The translations under genes and the position numbers were made by a program. Of a stretch of 64,000 bases of DNA, positions 1 through 8,756 are shown one piece after another. The notes under the pieces are model-generated. The model was given only the letters and a program-made list of their open reading frames with translations, made no database searches and was not told the origin of the DNA. Numbering within the stretch: position 1 is the first letter of the stretch; each line of letters starts with the position of its first letter. This stretch comes from Chryseobacterium sp. JUb7. GTDB taxonomy: Bacteria > Bacteroidota > Bacteroidia > Flavobacteriales > Weeksellaceae. The stretch is from the NCBI RefSeq assembly GCF_024806495.1, contig NZ_JANUFF010000005.1, positions 124,001 through 188,000 on the forward strand, written 5' to 3'.

Positions 1-2
1 AT

Positions 3-3000
3 ATTTTGGCATTGACTTTTACCAATAAAGCAGCCAACGAAATGAAGGAAAGAATTTTATCGTGGCTGGGGAACTTTGCTGCAGACACTTATATTGAAAA
101 CGGAGATTTAAAAAATATTCAGAAAGCATTTGAACAGGAAGGACTGAAAATCACAATTGATGAGCTTCATTACCGATCCAAGAAACTTCTGGATTATGTT
201 CTCCACAACTATTCAACCCTGAACATCGGAACGATTGACCGTTTCAACTCAAGGCTGGTAAGAAGCTTTTCTTATGAGCTCGGTCTGGCCAAAAATTTCA
301 ATCTGGAAATTGAAGCAGAACCGTTTTTAATAGAAGCAGTGGATAAAATGCTTGATCAGATCGGAGAAAATGATGTTATCTCCAATTCTTTCATGGATTA
401 TGTAGATTACAGTCTGGAAAACAACGAAAGAATCAATCTTAACAAAAGTCTTTATGATTCTGCGAAAGAATTTGTAAAAGACATCCACTATGAGCATCTT
501 AAAGACAATAAAGATTTTGATAATACCAATTATGAAAATATAAAGAATGCGCTCCGAAAAGAAATCATCACGAATAAAAAGCAGGCTCTGGAGCTTGCTA
601 CAAAATCGATTGACCTTTTCAAATCCAGAAATATAGAAATTGAAGATTTTGCGCAGGGGAAAAATGGAATCGGAGGCTTCTTTACAAAAGTTTCAGACTT
701 TTATAATCAAAAAAGAGCAGGATTTCCATTTCCAACTACCCAGGAAGAATCTGTGGTTAATAATTATAGGAAAGGGTCCTCTGCAAAATCAAAAAATAAA
801 GAACCTGAGATATTTGAAATTTTAGAACAACTGCTTGACAACAGGATGCAGCTGATTCTTTTATATATAGAGACTCAGAAAAAAGAGAAAATTTTATCAG
901 CTCTTCTTCCATTGAAAGTCAATAAAGATATTCAGGACGAACTGCATAAGATTGAGGAAGAAAATGATCTTGTTTTGTTATCAAAATTCAATATACTGAT
1001 TAATGAAAATCTTAGAAATGAGCCTTCTGCTTTTATTTATGAAAAAGTAGGATCTCAGTTTCAGCATTATTTTTTCGATGAGTTTCAGGATACTTCGGAA
1101 CTTCAGTGGCAGAACTTTGTACCGTTAAGAGATCATTCGGTTTCAACGGAAAATACTTCGTTTACATTGGTTGGAGATCCCAAACAGAGTATCTACCGCT
1201 TTCGTGGCGGAGAGAGCAAGATCATGCTTGACATTATCAATAAGAAAGAATTCTCACCGCGGGATGCAGAACTTCTTGTCTTAAAAGATAACTGGAGAAG
1301 TGCAAAAAATATTGTTAATTTCAACAATGAGCTTTATCAATATCATTCCAGAGGCTTACTGGATGAGCACGCTTCTATTTTCGGAAGTGATGCAGAGCAG
1401 AATCCCAGATCTTCAAAAGAGGGTCGCGTGAAAGTCAACCTCATTGAAAATTTAACAAATGATGATTTCTATAACGACACTTCCGAGAAGATGCGAAAAG
1501 ATATTCAGGAGAGTCTGGATCATGGTTTTAAGTTTTCGGATATTACAATTTTATGCAGAGGAAATTTTGATATCTTCAGTTATTCTCAAAAACTGGGAAA
1601 CCTGAAAGTGAAATACAATGGTGAAGAAACGAATGTTAAAACCATATCAGACAAGGGACTGACGCTTGAACTATCCAATACACTGAAGGCTGTCATAGAA
1701 TTTCTAAAATGGGAAACCAATCCTAAAAATAAGCCTAACCTCATCATGATGATGTATTATCTGAACCAACTGGGAAGAATAAAGATGGCAGATTTTACAT
1801 TGGAAATGAAAGAAATTCTGGAGATTGAATCTCATGAAGAAATTTTACAGTTTATTCAGAAGACCTATTCTTTACAGCTCAAGAAGGAAAACTTCCCGAG
1901 GTTTAATCTGTACAACTTTGTAGAATATTATATCAATGAATTTTCTTTTGAAGAAAAGGAAACAGATTTCCTTCTGAACTTCCTAGAAATGCTGTTTAAT
2001 TTCACTCAGAATGCCGGAGCAAGTACAAAGGAGTTTTTAAAATACTGGGATGAGGAAGCCTCTAAATATACGATTCAGGCATCGGAGAATATTGATGCAA
2101 TCCAAATCATGACGATTCATAAAGCCAAAGGTCTGGAATTTCCGATTGTATTTATCCCAATGATGAATAAAAACCGGGACAGCGAATTTACAAACTGGTT
2201 TGAGACAAGCAGTGATGCTGCTTTGAAGTCCGTAAATATCAATCAGTTTAATAAGAATCTGGAGGTTTATGATCAGGAAATTGAGATCTTTAACAAGCAA
2301 AATTCCTACAAAAATTTAATCGACAGATTATGTCTTCAATATGTAGCTACCACAAGACCTGTGGAGCAGTTATTTTTCTATATTCAGAAAGCTAATAAGA
2401 CTTCAAATAATCTTGAACTGCTTGATTTTCTTAATACTAAAAATCCGGAAAATCTGGACGAATTTGATTTGTACGATGTAAATCCGGAAATGCTGAAAAA
2501 GTATTCTAAACACAAAACCTCATCTTTTAAAACTAAAGATATCCGCATCCTTAAAAATGTGAATGAAAGCAGTACTTCAATAAAAATAGCAACGCCGTCA
2601 AAAAACTATCAGGTCCGTAATGAAAAAGTAAGAATCGGTCTTTTTGTGCACGAACTTTTATCCAAAATCAACACAAAAAGAGATATTCCAAAAGTTCTGG
2701 AAAGTTATGTACTCGAAGGACAGATCATTATGGCGGAAAAAAACGAAATTGAGAAGACTCTGAAAGAAATTGTAAACACTCATGCGGAATTTTTTGATGA
2801 AAAATGGCACGTGATCAACGAAAAAGACATCATGATTTCAGAAAATGGCGAAAGCAGAGTCTACAGACCAGACCGTATTTTGAAAGGTCCGGAAGGCTAT
2901 ATCATTGTTGATTTCAAAACAGGAGAAGAAACTTCGGAGAACGAAAAACAGATCGAAAACTATAAAAGAATCCTGGAATCGCTTGGAAGAAAGGTCTTAA

Positions 3001-3023
3001 AAACACAGCTTATTTACTTATAA
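3..3023 (+). CDS. AddA/RecB-type UvrD helicase with C-terminal nuclease (5' partial)
   Basis: The reading frame is open to the left edge of the window, so the true start and the Walker A motif lie outside. About 1005 residues are visible. Helicase motifs run in order: Ia (TFTNKAANEMKERI), Ib (TIDRF), II (DEFQDTS, near visible residue 358), III (GDPKQSIYRFRGGE, near 390), IV (DNWRS), V (TIHKAKGLEFP, near 702) and VI (YVATTR, near 779). The last 130 residues carry a PD-(D/E)XK-type nuclease signature: HELL, PDRI, VDFKTG and QIENYK. This is the layout of AddA or RecB, which unwind and resect double-strand breaks. Whether an AddB partner precedes it cannot be seen. The call as a helicase-nuclease is firm; AddA versus RecB subtype is inference. 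Confidence 0.9.
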   Translation: MLALTFTNKAANEMKERILSWLGNFAADTYIENGDLKNIQKAFEQEGLKITIDELHYRSKKLLDYVLHNYSTLNIGTIDRFNSRLVRSFSYELGLAKNFNLEIEAEPFLIEAVDKMLDQIGENDVISNSFMDYVDYSLENNERINLNKSLYDSAKEFVKDIHYEHLKDNKDFDNTNYENIKNALRKEIITNKKQALELATKSIDLFKSRNIEIEDFAQGKNGIGGFFTKVSDFYNQKRAGFPFPTTQEESVVNNYRKGSSAKSKNKEPEIFEILEQLLDNRMQLILLYIETQKKEKILSALLPLKVNKDIQDELHKIEEENDLVLLSKFNILINENLRNEPSAFIYEKVGSQFQHYFFDEFQDTSELQWQNFVPLRDHSVSTENTSFTLVGDPKQSIYRFRGGESKIMLDIINKKEFSPRDAELLVLKDNWRSAKNIVNFNNELYQYHSRGLLDEHASIFGSDAEQNPRSSKEGRVKVNLIENLTNDDFYNDTSEKMRKDIQESLDHGFKFSDITILCRGNFDIFSYSQKLGNLKVKYNGEETNVKTISDKGLTLELSNTLKAVIEFLKWETNPKNKPNLIMMMYYLNQLGRIKMADFTLEMKEILEIESHEEILQFIQKTYSLQLKKENFPRFNLYNFVEYYINEFSFEEKETDFLLNFLEMLFNFTQNAGASTKEFLKYWDEEASKYTIQASENIDAIQIMTIHKAKGLEFPIVFIPMMNKNRDSEFTNWFETSSDAALKSVNINQFNKNLEVYDQEIEIFNKQNSYKNLIDRLCLQYVATTRPVEQLFFYIQKANKTSNNLELLDFLNTKNPENLDEFDLYDVNPEMLKKYSKHKTSSFKTKDIRILKNVNESSTSIKIATPSKNYQVRNEKVRIGLFVHELLSKINTKRDIPKVLESYVLEGQIIMAEKNEIEKTLKEIVNTHAEFFDEKWHVINEKDIMISENGESRVYRPDRILKGPEGYIIVDFKTGEETSENEKQIENYKRILESLGRKVLKTQLIYL

Positions 3024-3091
3024 TGAGTTTTAAATAGTTCTCACTATTTCTTAAGGTATAATTCACACTTACCTCATTAATTTCACCATTT

Positions 3092-3142
3092 AATCATTAT
3101 CTGCGATCAGTTAATTAATCTAACTGGTCACAGATAATGATT
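3092..3142. repeat. 22-bp imperfect inverted repeat, hairpin or terminator
   Basis: Two 22-nt arms (3092-3113 and 3121-3142) match in reverse complement at 20 of 22 positions around a 7-nt AT-rich loop. The arms start with AATCATTATCTG. One difference is a G-T wobble. It lies about 70 bp after the helicase stop codon and is followed only by a short TTTT tract, so it could be a weak terminator for the helicase gene or a small mobile remnant. I see nothing else in the rest of the 3024-3313 spacer. Confidence 0.6.
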
Positions 3143-3313
3143 TTCCTATAACTTTAATAAAAGCTACTTAAGACATTGAATGTAAATATTTTAAGAATAG
3201 CTTTCTATTAACATTAAATACATGAATTATGCCAAAAAAACATTTTCATCCGCCTTAGGTTATATTTTAATGATTCACTTTTAAAAATATTAACCACTGA
3301 ATAACAAATCATT

Positions 3314-6292
3314 ATGAAAATTAAAATTTTTACCCTCATCTTATCGCTCTTTATGATACTGGGCATAAGTGCACAATCCAAATATTTCTATTACTATCAA
3401 GGAAAGAAATATTTTCTTCAGGCAGACAAATCCTCAATAGCCATCTCATCGAGTACGGCGGGTATTTCGAAAGCATTTAAAACAAAAACACCCATTGTTG
3501 AGAATTTCACCAAAAACTCACTGGTTGCTGCTGACAGAAAATCTTTAGAAAATAATAAAACATTTTATGTTGAAATAGAATCTGAAGCTACTACAGAAGA
3601 AAAATACGCAGCTAACATCGCGGAAAAAAATACCAATTCGGATATATTGATCGCATCGCCTTGCTTTATAAGCGCTGAAGGTCAGAAAATGGGGATGTCT
3701 AACAATTTTTATGTTAAACTTAAATCTAAAAATGATATCAAACTTTTACAGGATCTTGCTGCTAAAAATAATGTAACTGTATTAGGCTATAACGAATATA
3801 TGCCATTATGGTTTACCGTTGCCGTTACTAAAAGCTCTACACGAGCTAGTGCTATGGATATGGCCAACTTATTCTTTGAAACAGGAAAATTTGAAATCGC
3901 AGAGCCTGAATTTATGTATCACAACCTTGAGGCTACAGCAGATCCTTATTTTCCAAACCAATGGTCATTAAAAAATACAGGACAATACGGAGCTGCATAT
4001 GCGGGAATTGATATCAAAGCTGAGCAGGCATGGACTCTATCTACAGGCGCCAATGTAAAAACTGCAATTTTCGATCATGGATTTGAAATGAATCATCCTG
4101 ATTTAGCAGCAAATGTATTCGGAACAGGATACGATGCACAGACCAATACCTCACCTTCTGTTGTAAGAGGAGATCACGGTACTGCGTGCGCAGGAATTAC
4201 CGGAGCTGTACAAAACAACAATATTGGGGTAAGTGGTGTAGCTCCTAATACCCGGTTAATCTCAATCAGTATTAATCTTACTTTTGCAGATACTCCTCAA
4301 CAGCTTGCCAACGGTTTCAACTGGGCTACTACTAACGGAGTGGATGTCATCAGTAATTCCTGGGGAGGTTATGCCCCTTCTGCAATCATTGAAAATGCAA
4401 TTACAAATGCCCTTGTCAATGGTAGAGCTGGTAAAGGTATGGTGGTTGTATTTGCTGCCGGAAATGAAAATAATACCAATATCAGATACCCGGGAGGCTG
4501 GGATCCGAGAATTCTTGTCGTAGGAGCTTTAAGCCCTTGCGGAGAAAGAAAAAGCCCATCTTCTTGCGATGGAGAAGGTTGGGGAAGCTGCTATGGAACT
4601 CAGCTGGACATCATGGCACCGGGTGTAAAAATGGCTACCACAGACAGACAGGGAAGCAATGGGTATGATCCTTCCAACTATACTCAGACTTTTAACGGTA
4701 CCTCATCAGCTTGCCCGGTTGTGGCAGGGGTTGCAGCATTGATTTTATCTGCCAATCCTTGTTTGACAGGTCAGCAGGTAAGAGATATCATAGAACAAAC
4801 TGCTCAAAAAGTAAGAACTGACCTTTATACTTATGCATCTACTTCCGGAAGAACAAACGGAACATGGCATAATCAAATGGGTTACGGACTGGTAAATGCT
4901 TATGCAGCAGTGCAAAGAGCAAAATCTATGTCTGGCTTAGCAGCTCTTGACAGTGCTGCAGATATTGGATTAGAGCCAAACCCTTCAGCAAATACATGGG
5001 CAAATATTTATCAAAGTCCTGATATCTGGAACAGATTAACCAATGACAACCTGAATATTACTCATGAAAACCCTGGATATGCAGGACCTGGTCATAACGT
5101 TATGAGATTCAGAGTGCGTAATCTTGGATGCGCCACTTCAGCACCAAGTTTCGCTAAATTATACTGGACCATGGGATCTACAGGAGAAACATGGCCAGAG
5201 TCATGGAACGGAACAAGACTGATCAACGGATATTCCGCAGGTGGAGAGCTTACTACGCCTTACACAGGATTCAATCCTTCAAATTCATACGCAACAGCAC
5301 AAGGATTTAAAATACCTCCTATCGCACCCGGACAGGAATATATTATTGATGCTAAATGGACTCCGGTAGATCCTGCGATCTATGGCGGACATTCAGACAA
5401 CGTAATCTGTTTCTTAGGAAGAATTACTTCTGCCAATGACCCTATGTTTAATGAAAATCCAGGACCAAACGCCCCTCTTGAACCTAATGTGGTAAACAAT
5501 AACAATATTGTAACAAGAAATGCAAGATTGGTGAATTTAAGCGGAACATTCTCTAAATTCTCAGGGTTCTACTTCGGAAATTATTTCGGATATGCGATGC
5601 CATTTGATATCCGTTTACAATTGGTGAAAGATTCTAATACCCCTTTCAAATCAATCGGAAGAACTGTTATTAAATTAAGTGATGTTATCTGGGACAGATG
5701 GAAAGAATCCGGAATGCAGGGTAGCGGAATTGATATCTTAAATTATAATACTCATGAGGTATTGGTAGTAGACCCTTCCAATGTTGTTTTAAGAAATATC
5801 CGTCTGGAAGCTGATGAATATTATCCGGTAACATTAAGCTTTTCTGTAGCCAATAATGGTAACGGAGCTCCTGAAACTTACGATTTTGCTGCGACTCAGA
5901 TTATTTCTGATAAACCGGATGAAATCTACGGAACCGCATGTCATTTCTTAGTATCAATCAATCAGAAAGATTCAAACGGAACGCCTTACTGTGATGAAAA
6001 ATGCAGACAGGCTCAGGCTCAGAGTATGATTGTTCAGGATCTGAAATTATCTCCAAATCCGGCATCCAATGTGGCTACTTTAGAAATGAATTTACTTCAG
6101 GATGCGAAGATGAATATCCAGATATTGGATTATAACGGCAAAACTCTTAAAACGATCAGCAATGGTGAAGGAATGAGAAAAGGTATTAATAAAAAATCTT
6201 TCTCTATTTCTGAATTGATTGACGGAGTTTATGTGGTAAGTATTCTGGCTAATAATGAGAAAAGATCAGTACATCTGATTGTAAAACATTAA
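3314..6292 (+). CDS. Secreted S8 (subtilisin-like) serine protease with T9SS sorting domain
   Basis: A 992-residue secreted protease. Residues 1-20 form a Sec signal peptide ending in ISAQ. Residues 21 to about 210 look like a propeptide region. The catalytic domain follows with triad residues Asp254 (AIFDHGFEMNHPDL), His288 (GDHGTACAGI) and Ser464 (NGTSSACP), plus the oxyanion-hole region AAGNENN. A long middle region of about 350 residues without a recognised domain follows. The last 80 residues (LSPNPASN to the C-terminal HLIVKH) are a T9SS type A sorting domain, so export to the surface or medium is expected. It is followed by a strong terminator and stands alone. The substrate is unknown. 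Confidence 0.93.
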   Translation: MKIKIFTLILSLFMILGISAQSKYFYYYQGKKYFLQADKSSIAISSSTAGISKAFKTKTPIVENFTKNSLVAADRKSLENNKTFYVEIESEATTEEKYAANIAEKNTNSDILIASPCFISAEGQKMGMSNNFYVKLKSKNDIKLLQDLAAKNNVTVLGYNEYMPLWFTVAVTKSSTRASAMDMANLFFETGKFEIAEPEFMYHNLEATADPYFPNQWSLKNTGQYGAAYAGIDIKAEQAWTLSTGANVKTAIFDHGFEMNHPDLAANVFGTGYDAQTNTSPSVVRGDHGTACAGITGAVQNNNIGVSGVAPNTRLISISINLTFADTPQQLANGFNWATTNGVDVISNSWGGYAPSAIIENAITNALVNGRAGKGMVVVFAAGNENNTNIRYPGGWDPRILVVGALSPCGERKSPSSCDGEGWGSCYGTQLDIMAPGVKMATTDRQGSNGYDPSNYTQTFNGTSSACPVVAGVAALILSANPCLTGQQVRDIIEQTAQKVRTDLYTYASTSGRTNGTWHNQMGYGLVNAYAAVQRAKSMSGLAALDSAADIGLEPNPSANTWANIYQSPDIWNRLTNDNLNITHENPGYAGPGHNVMRFRVRNLGCATSAPSFAKLYWTMGSTGETWPESWNGTRLINGYSAGGELTTPYTGFNPSNSYATAQGFKIPPIAPGQEYIIDAKWTPVDPAIYGGHSDNVICFLGRITSANDPMFNENPGPNAPLEPNVVNNNNIVTRNARLVNLSGTFSKFSGFYFGNYFGYAMPFDIRLQLVKDSNTPFKSIGRTVIKLSDVIWDRWKESGMQGSGIDILNYNTHEVLVVDPSNVVLRNIRLEADEYYPVTLSFSVANNGNGAPETYDFAATQIISDKPDEIYGTACHFLVSINQKDSNGTPYCDEKCRQAQAQSMIVQDLKLSPNPASNVATLEMNLLQDAKMNIQILDYNGKTLKTISNGEGMRKGINKKSFSISELIDGVYVVSILANNEKRSVHLIVKH

Positions 6293-6312
6293 AATAATTG
6301 ATCAACATCCAT

Positions 6313-6345
6313 AAAAAAAGAGCAGAAATTTCTGCTCTTTTTTGT
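6313..6345. terminator. Bidirectional intrinsic terminator
   Basis: An inverted repeat with arms AGAGCAGAAA and TTTCTGCTCT is flanked by an A tract on the left and a T tract on the right. It sits between the convergent protease and ferritin genes and can serve both. Confidence 0.85.
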
Positions 6346-6371
6346 TTTGTCAATTTATATTGAAAAATATC

Positions 6372-6881
6372 TTACGCTGTAGGATCTGCAACGAAAACTC
6401 TTTGCGCCAATTCCTGATCGAAAAGGTATAATGCTGATGGGTTATCGCTTACCATTTTAATTTTAGTCACATATTGAGATGCACTCGCCTCTTCTTCCAC
6501 CTGCTCGTTGATGAACCACTGAAGGAAAGATGTCGTTGCAAAATCCCCTTCTTCATTAGCATTTTTTACAATATTGAAAATACTTTTCGTCACTGTTTTT
6601 TCATGCTCCAATGCTTTTTGAAAAATATCAATCGCACTGTCAAACTGATGAGGTGGTTTAGCAATTTCACCGATGATGATTTCTCCTCCTACATCATTCA
6701 GATAATCAAACATTTTATCAGCATGCATCAATTCTTCTTTGCTCTGTACTCTGAAATAATTAGCAATCCCGTCAAGATCTTTACTTGAAAACCATGCAGA
6801 CATTGAAAGATAATATTGTGCAGCGTATTGTTCGTGAGCTATTTGTTCGTTAATTAATTTTGCAATTTTTTCGCTTACCAT
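6372..6881 (-). CDS. Ferritin
   Basis: A 169-residue iron-storage ferritin of the bacterial non-haem type. With the ATG at 6881 the protein begins MVSEKIAKLI and the ferroxidase residues fall at canonical positions Glu17, Glu50 and His53 (SKEELMHADK), with further acidic residues in EHEKTVTK and QWFINEQVEEE. The open frame extends 16 codons further upstream, but those residues do not fit the family and the numbering favours 6881. It would oxidise Fe(II) and store it as a mineral in a 24-subunit shell in the cytoplasm. It is monocistronic, convergent with the protease, with a terminator between them. Confidence 0.93.
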   Translation of the reverse strand: MVSEKIAKLINEQIAHEQYAAQYYLSMSAWFSSKDLDGIANYFRVQSKEELMHADKMFDYLNDVGGEIIIGEIAKPPHQFDSAIDIFQKALEHEKTVTKSIFNIVKNANEEGDFATTSFLQWFINEQVEEEASASQYVTKIKMVSDNPSALYLFDQELAQRVFVADPTA

Positions 6882-6951
6882 AAGTAATAAATTTATCTTC
6901 AAAATTATGGAATAAAACCCCGAAATCAAAAGATTTAAGGAAAATTAATAC

Positions 6952-6976
6952 AAAAAGGACGGAAATACATCCGCCC
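6952..6976 (-). terminator. Intrinsic terminator of the Spy/CpxP-like gene
   Basis: On the minus strand GGGCGGA and TCCGTCC pair (one G-U) around a 6-nt loop and are followed by a T tract. It lies about 30 bp past the stop codon at 7009. Confidence 0.75.
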
Positions 6977-7008
6977 TCTTAACATTAAAAAATCGAAATT
7001 ACAAGCTC

Positions 7009-7467
7009 TTAATTTGCTTCAGGAGCTGCCGTATTCATTGGCTTCTTCATTTTTCCTCCTTTCATACCTCTCTCCTTCATTGCTACTTTTCTCTGCTCCA
7101 TTTTTACTTTTCTGTCAGCCTGCCATTTATCATATTGCTGAGGAGTAAGGATCTGCTTCATATCTGCATCCATTTGCGCTCTCTTTGCTTTCATCTCCTC
7201 CATTTTAGCTTGTCTTTGATCTTTATTTTTATCAAAGTCAGCTTTCATTTCAGCTTTTCTTTTATCATGAAGCGCTTTGATTTTATCTACCTGCCCTTGG
7301 TTCAGATTCAGGTCTTTTTGCATCTGAGCCAGATGCTCCTGCTCTTTCTGTTGTCTTTTTTGTTGGAACTCAGCTTTTCTTGCGGCTTTGTCCTTTGGAG
7401 TTGTAGTTTGTGCCATGGCAAAACTTCCCATTCCAATAAATGCTATTGCTAAAATTAACTTTTTCAT
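7009..7467 (-). CDS. Spy/CpxP-like (LTXXQ, DUF4890-type) periplasmic protein
   Basis: A 152-residue exported protein. The signal peptide is MKKLILAIAFIGMGSFAMAQ. The mature part is almost entirely charged helix rich in Lys, Gln, Glu and Met. Two motifs resemble the LTXXQ repeats of Spy/CpxP proteins: LNLNQGQVDKI near residue 53 and ILTPQQYDKW near residue 106. Family members act as periplasmic chaperones or envelope-stress sensors. A basic, Met/Lys-rich tail follows. The chaperone role is inferred from family resemblance only. It has its own terminator. The next gene upstream on the same strand is another exported protein, but that gene ends in its own terminator, so they are probably separate units. 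Confidence 0.75.
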   Translation of the reverse strand: MKKLILAIAFIGMGSFAMAQTTTPKDKAARKAEFQQKRQQKEQEHLAQMQKDLNLNQGQVDKIKALHDKRKAEMKADFDKNKDQRQAKMEEMKAKRAQMDADMKQILTPQQYDKWQADRKVKMEQRKVAMKERGMKGGKMKKPMNTAAPEAN

Positions 7468-7588
7468 CTTTAAAAAATATTTAATTAATTGTTATACATC
7501 TTTTTGATTATTAGTTAAAACATAAGTTAAATCAAAATATTCATAAATAATGTTAAATTTTAATACAAATAATTAAATTACCCTAAAT

Positions 7589-7616
7589 AAAAAGAGCAGA
7601 TTATAAAAATCTGCCC
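7589..7616 (-). terminator. Intrinsic terminator of the Asn/Arg-rich secreted protein gene
   Basis: On the minus strand GCAGATT and AATCTGC pair around a short loop and are followed by CTCTTTTTATTT. It lies about 30 bp beyond the stop codon at 7646. Confidence 0.75.
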
Positions 7617-7645
7617 TCACACCACTTAAATATAATATATGAAAA

Positions 7646-8617
7646 TTAATTATTCGCAAATCCGTTTCTAAAACCGGAATTTCTTCTTTCGCTGCCGTTG
7701 TTATTTTCCTGTCTCGGAGCGGCATTTTCTCTTTGATTTCTGAAGCCTCCATTATTTTCCCGAGGTCTGTTATTTTCAATTCTTCTCGGTTCTTCTCTTC
7801 TTACTTCAGAATTTCGGAATCCTCCGTTATTTCTGGTTCCGGAATTGTTTTCAGTATTTCCTCTGAATCCTCCGTTATTATTTCTTACTCCGTTGTTATC
7901 ATTACGGAAACTTCCGGAATTATTACTTCTCGTTCTGTTATCAGACTGATTACGGAATCCGCTGTTGTTATCTCTCACTCCTCCTCTGAAGCCATTATTG
8001 GGTCTGTCACTTCTTACGATATTAAACGTAGGATTATCACTTCTGCGGAACTTCGCTCTGTCGACTCTGTAAATATTAATATTTACATTTCTGTAACGAG
8101 GCATCGGTCTGTATCTCGGAGTATAGTAAGTTCTTCTGTAGTTCTGAAAATAAACTACGGGGCTTGCTCCTCTGTAATAATTATTCTGAAAAACAACAAA
8201 TACTCTGGGTCCCATAATTCTTTCCAGGGCATAGAATCTGTCATAATACCATCTGTCCGGATTGTATCTGTAGTAGTTGTTCCAGTTTGAGAAGCTTACA
8301 TACAGATTATTTAATCTTAAAATCTGGTCTATCTGCCATCTGCTTAATCTGTTCTGATTAAAGAAAACATTCCAGTTTACATTGACAATACTGTTTCTGT
8401 AATCGTTATAATAATTCTGATAATAGTCTGTAGGGTAATAATCCTGAGGATAGTTGTAATAATAATCGTCCGGAAAATAATTCTGATCATCCTGATCACT
8501 GTAATATCCGTCATTACTTCCGTAATACTCATCATCTCCCCATCCGTTATTCGGATATTGCTGAGCAAACGACAAAGTCGTCAAAGTCAAAGCAAATCCC
8601 AAAAGTATTTTTTTCAT
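7646..8617 (-). CDS. Secreted Tyr-rich and Asn/Arg/Gly-rich low-complexity protein
   Basis: A 323-residue protein that I do not recognise by function. Residues 1-19 are a signal peptide ending LSFAQ. Residues 20-75 are dominated by Tyr, Asp and Asn. Residues 75-180 look more globular, with aromatic and Arg-rich segments such as RWQIDQILRLNNLY and YRPMPRYR. From about residue 195 to the end the chain is a low-complexity array built on NNxGFRN-like units with Arg, Ser and Glu. The C-terminal half is very basic and lacks hydrophobic core residues, so it is probably disordered and could bind polyanions or the cell surface. No T9SS sorting domain is visible. The signal peptide makes a real gene likely. 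Confidence 0.8.
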   Translation of the reverse strand: MKKILLGFALTLTTLSFAQQYPNNGWGDDEYYGSNDGYYSDQDDQNYFPDDYYYNYPQDYYPTDYYQNYYNDYRNSIVNVNWNVFFNQNRLSRWQIDQILRLNNLYVSFSNWNNYYRYNPDRWYYDRFYALERIMGPRVFVVFQNNYYRGASPVVYFQNYRRTYYTPRYRPMPRYRNVNINIYRVDRAKFRRSDNPTFNIVRSDRPNNGFRGGVRDNNSGFRNQSDNRTRSNNSGSFRNDNNGVRNNNGGFRGNTENNSGTRNNGGFRNSEVRREEPRRIENNRPRENNGGFRNQRENAAPRQENNNGSERRNSGFRNGFANN

Positions 8618-8756
8618 TTCTATAGTCGTTAATTGGTTAGTATATAGTAGAATATCTCTATTCTATCTTTTGGATATAAATAAAAAAAAGAAGTTAAATC
8701 ATATGATAAAACTTCTTTTAATTTATTATTAAGTAATTGATAATCAAATGTTAAAT

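Noticed and set aside
6882..6929. Upstream extension of ferritin
   Set aside because: The extra 16 residues do not fit the family. The ATG at 6881 puts ferroxidase residues at their canonical numbers.
7733..8290. 185-codon plus-strand ORF opposite the Asn/Arg-rich protein gene
   Set aside because: It is the antisense shadow of a low-complexity coding region. Its Ser/Ile/Val-rich translation lacks a start context or domain, while the minus-strand frame has a clear signal peptide.
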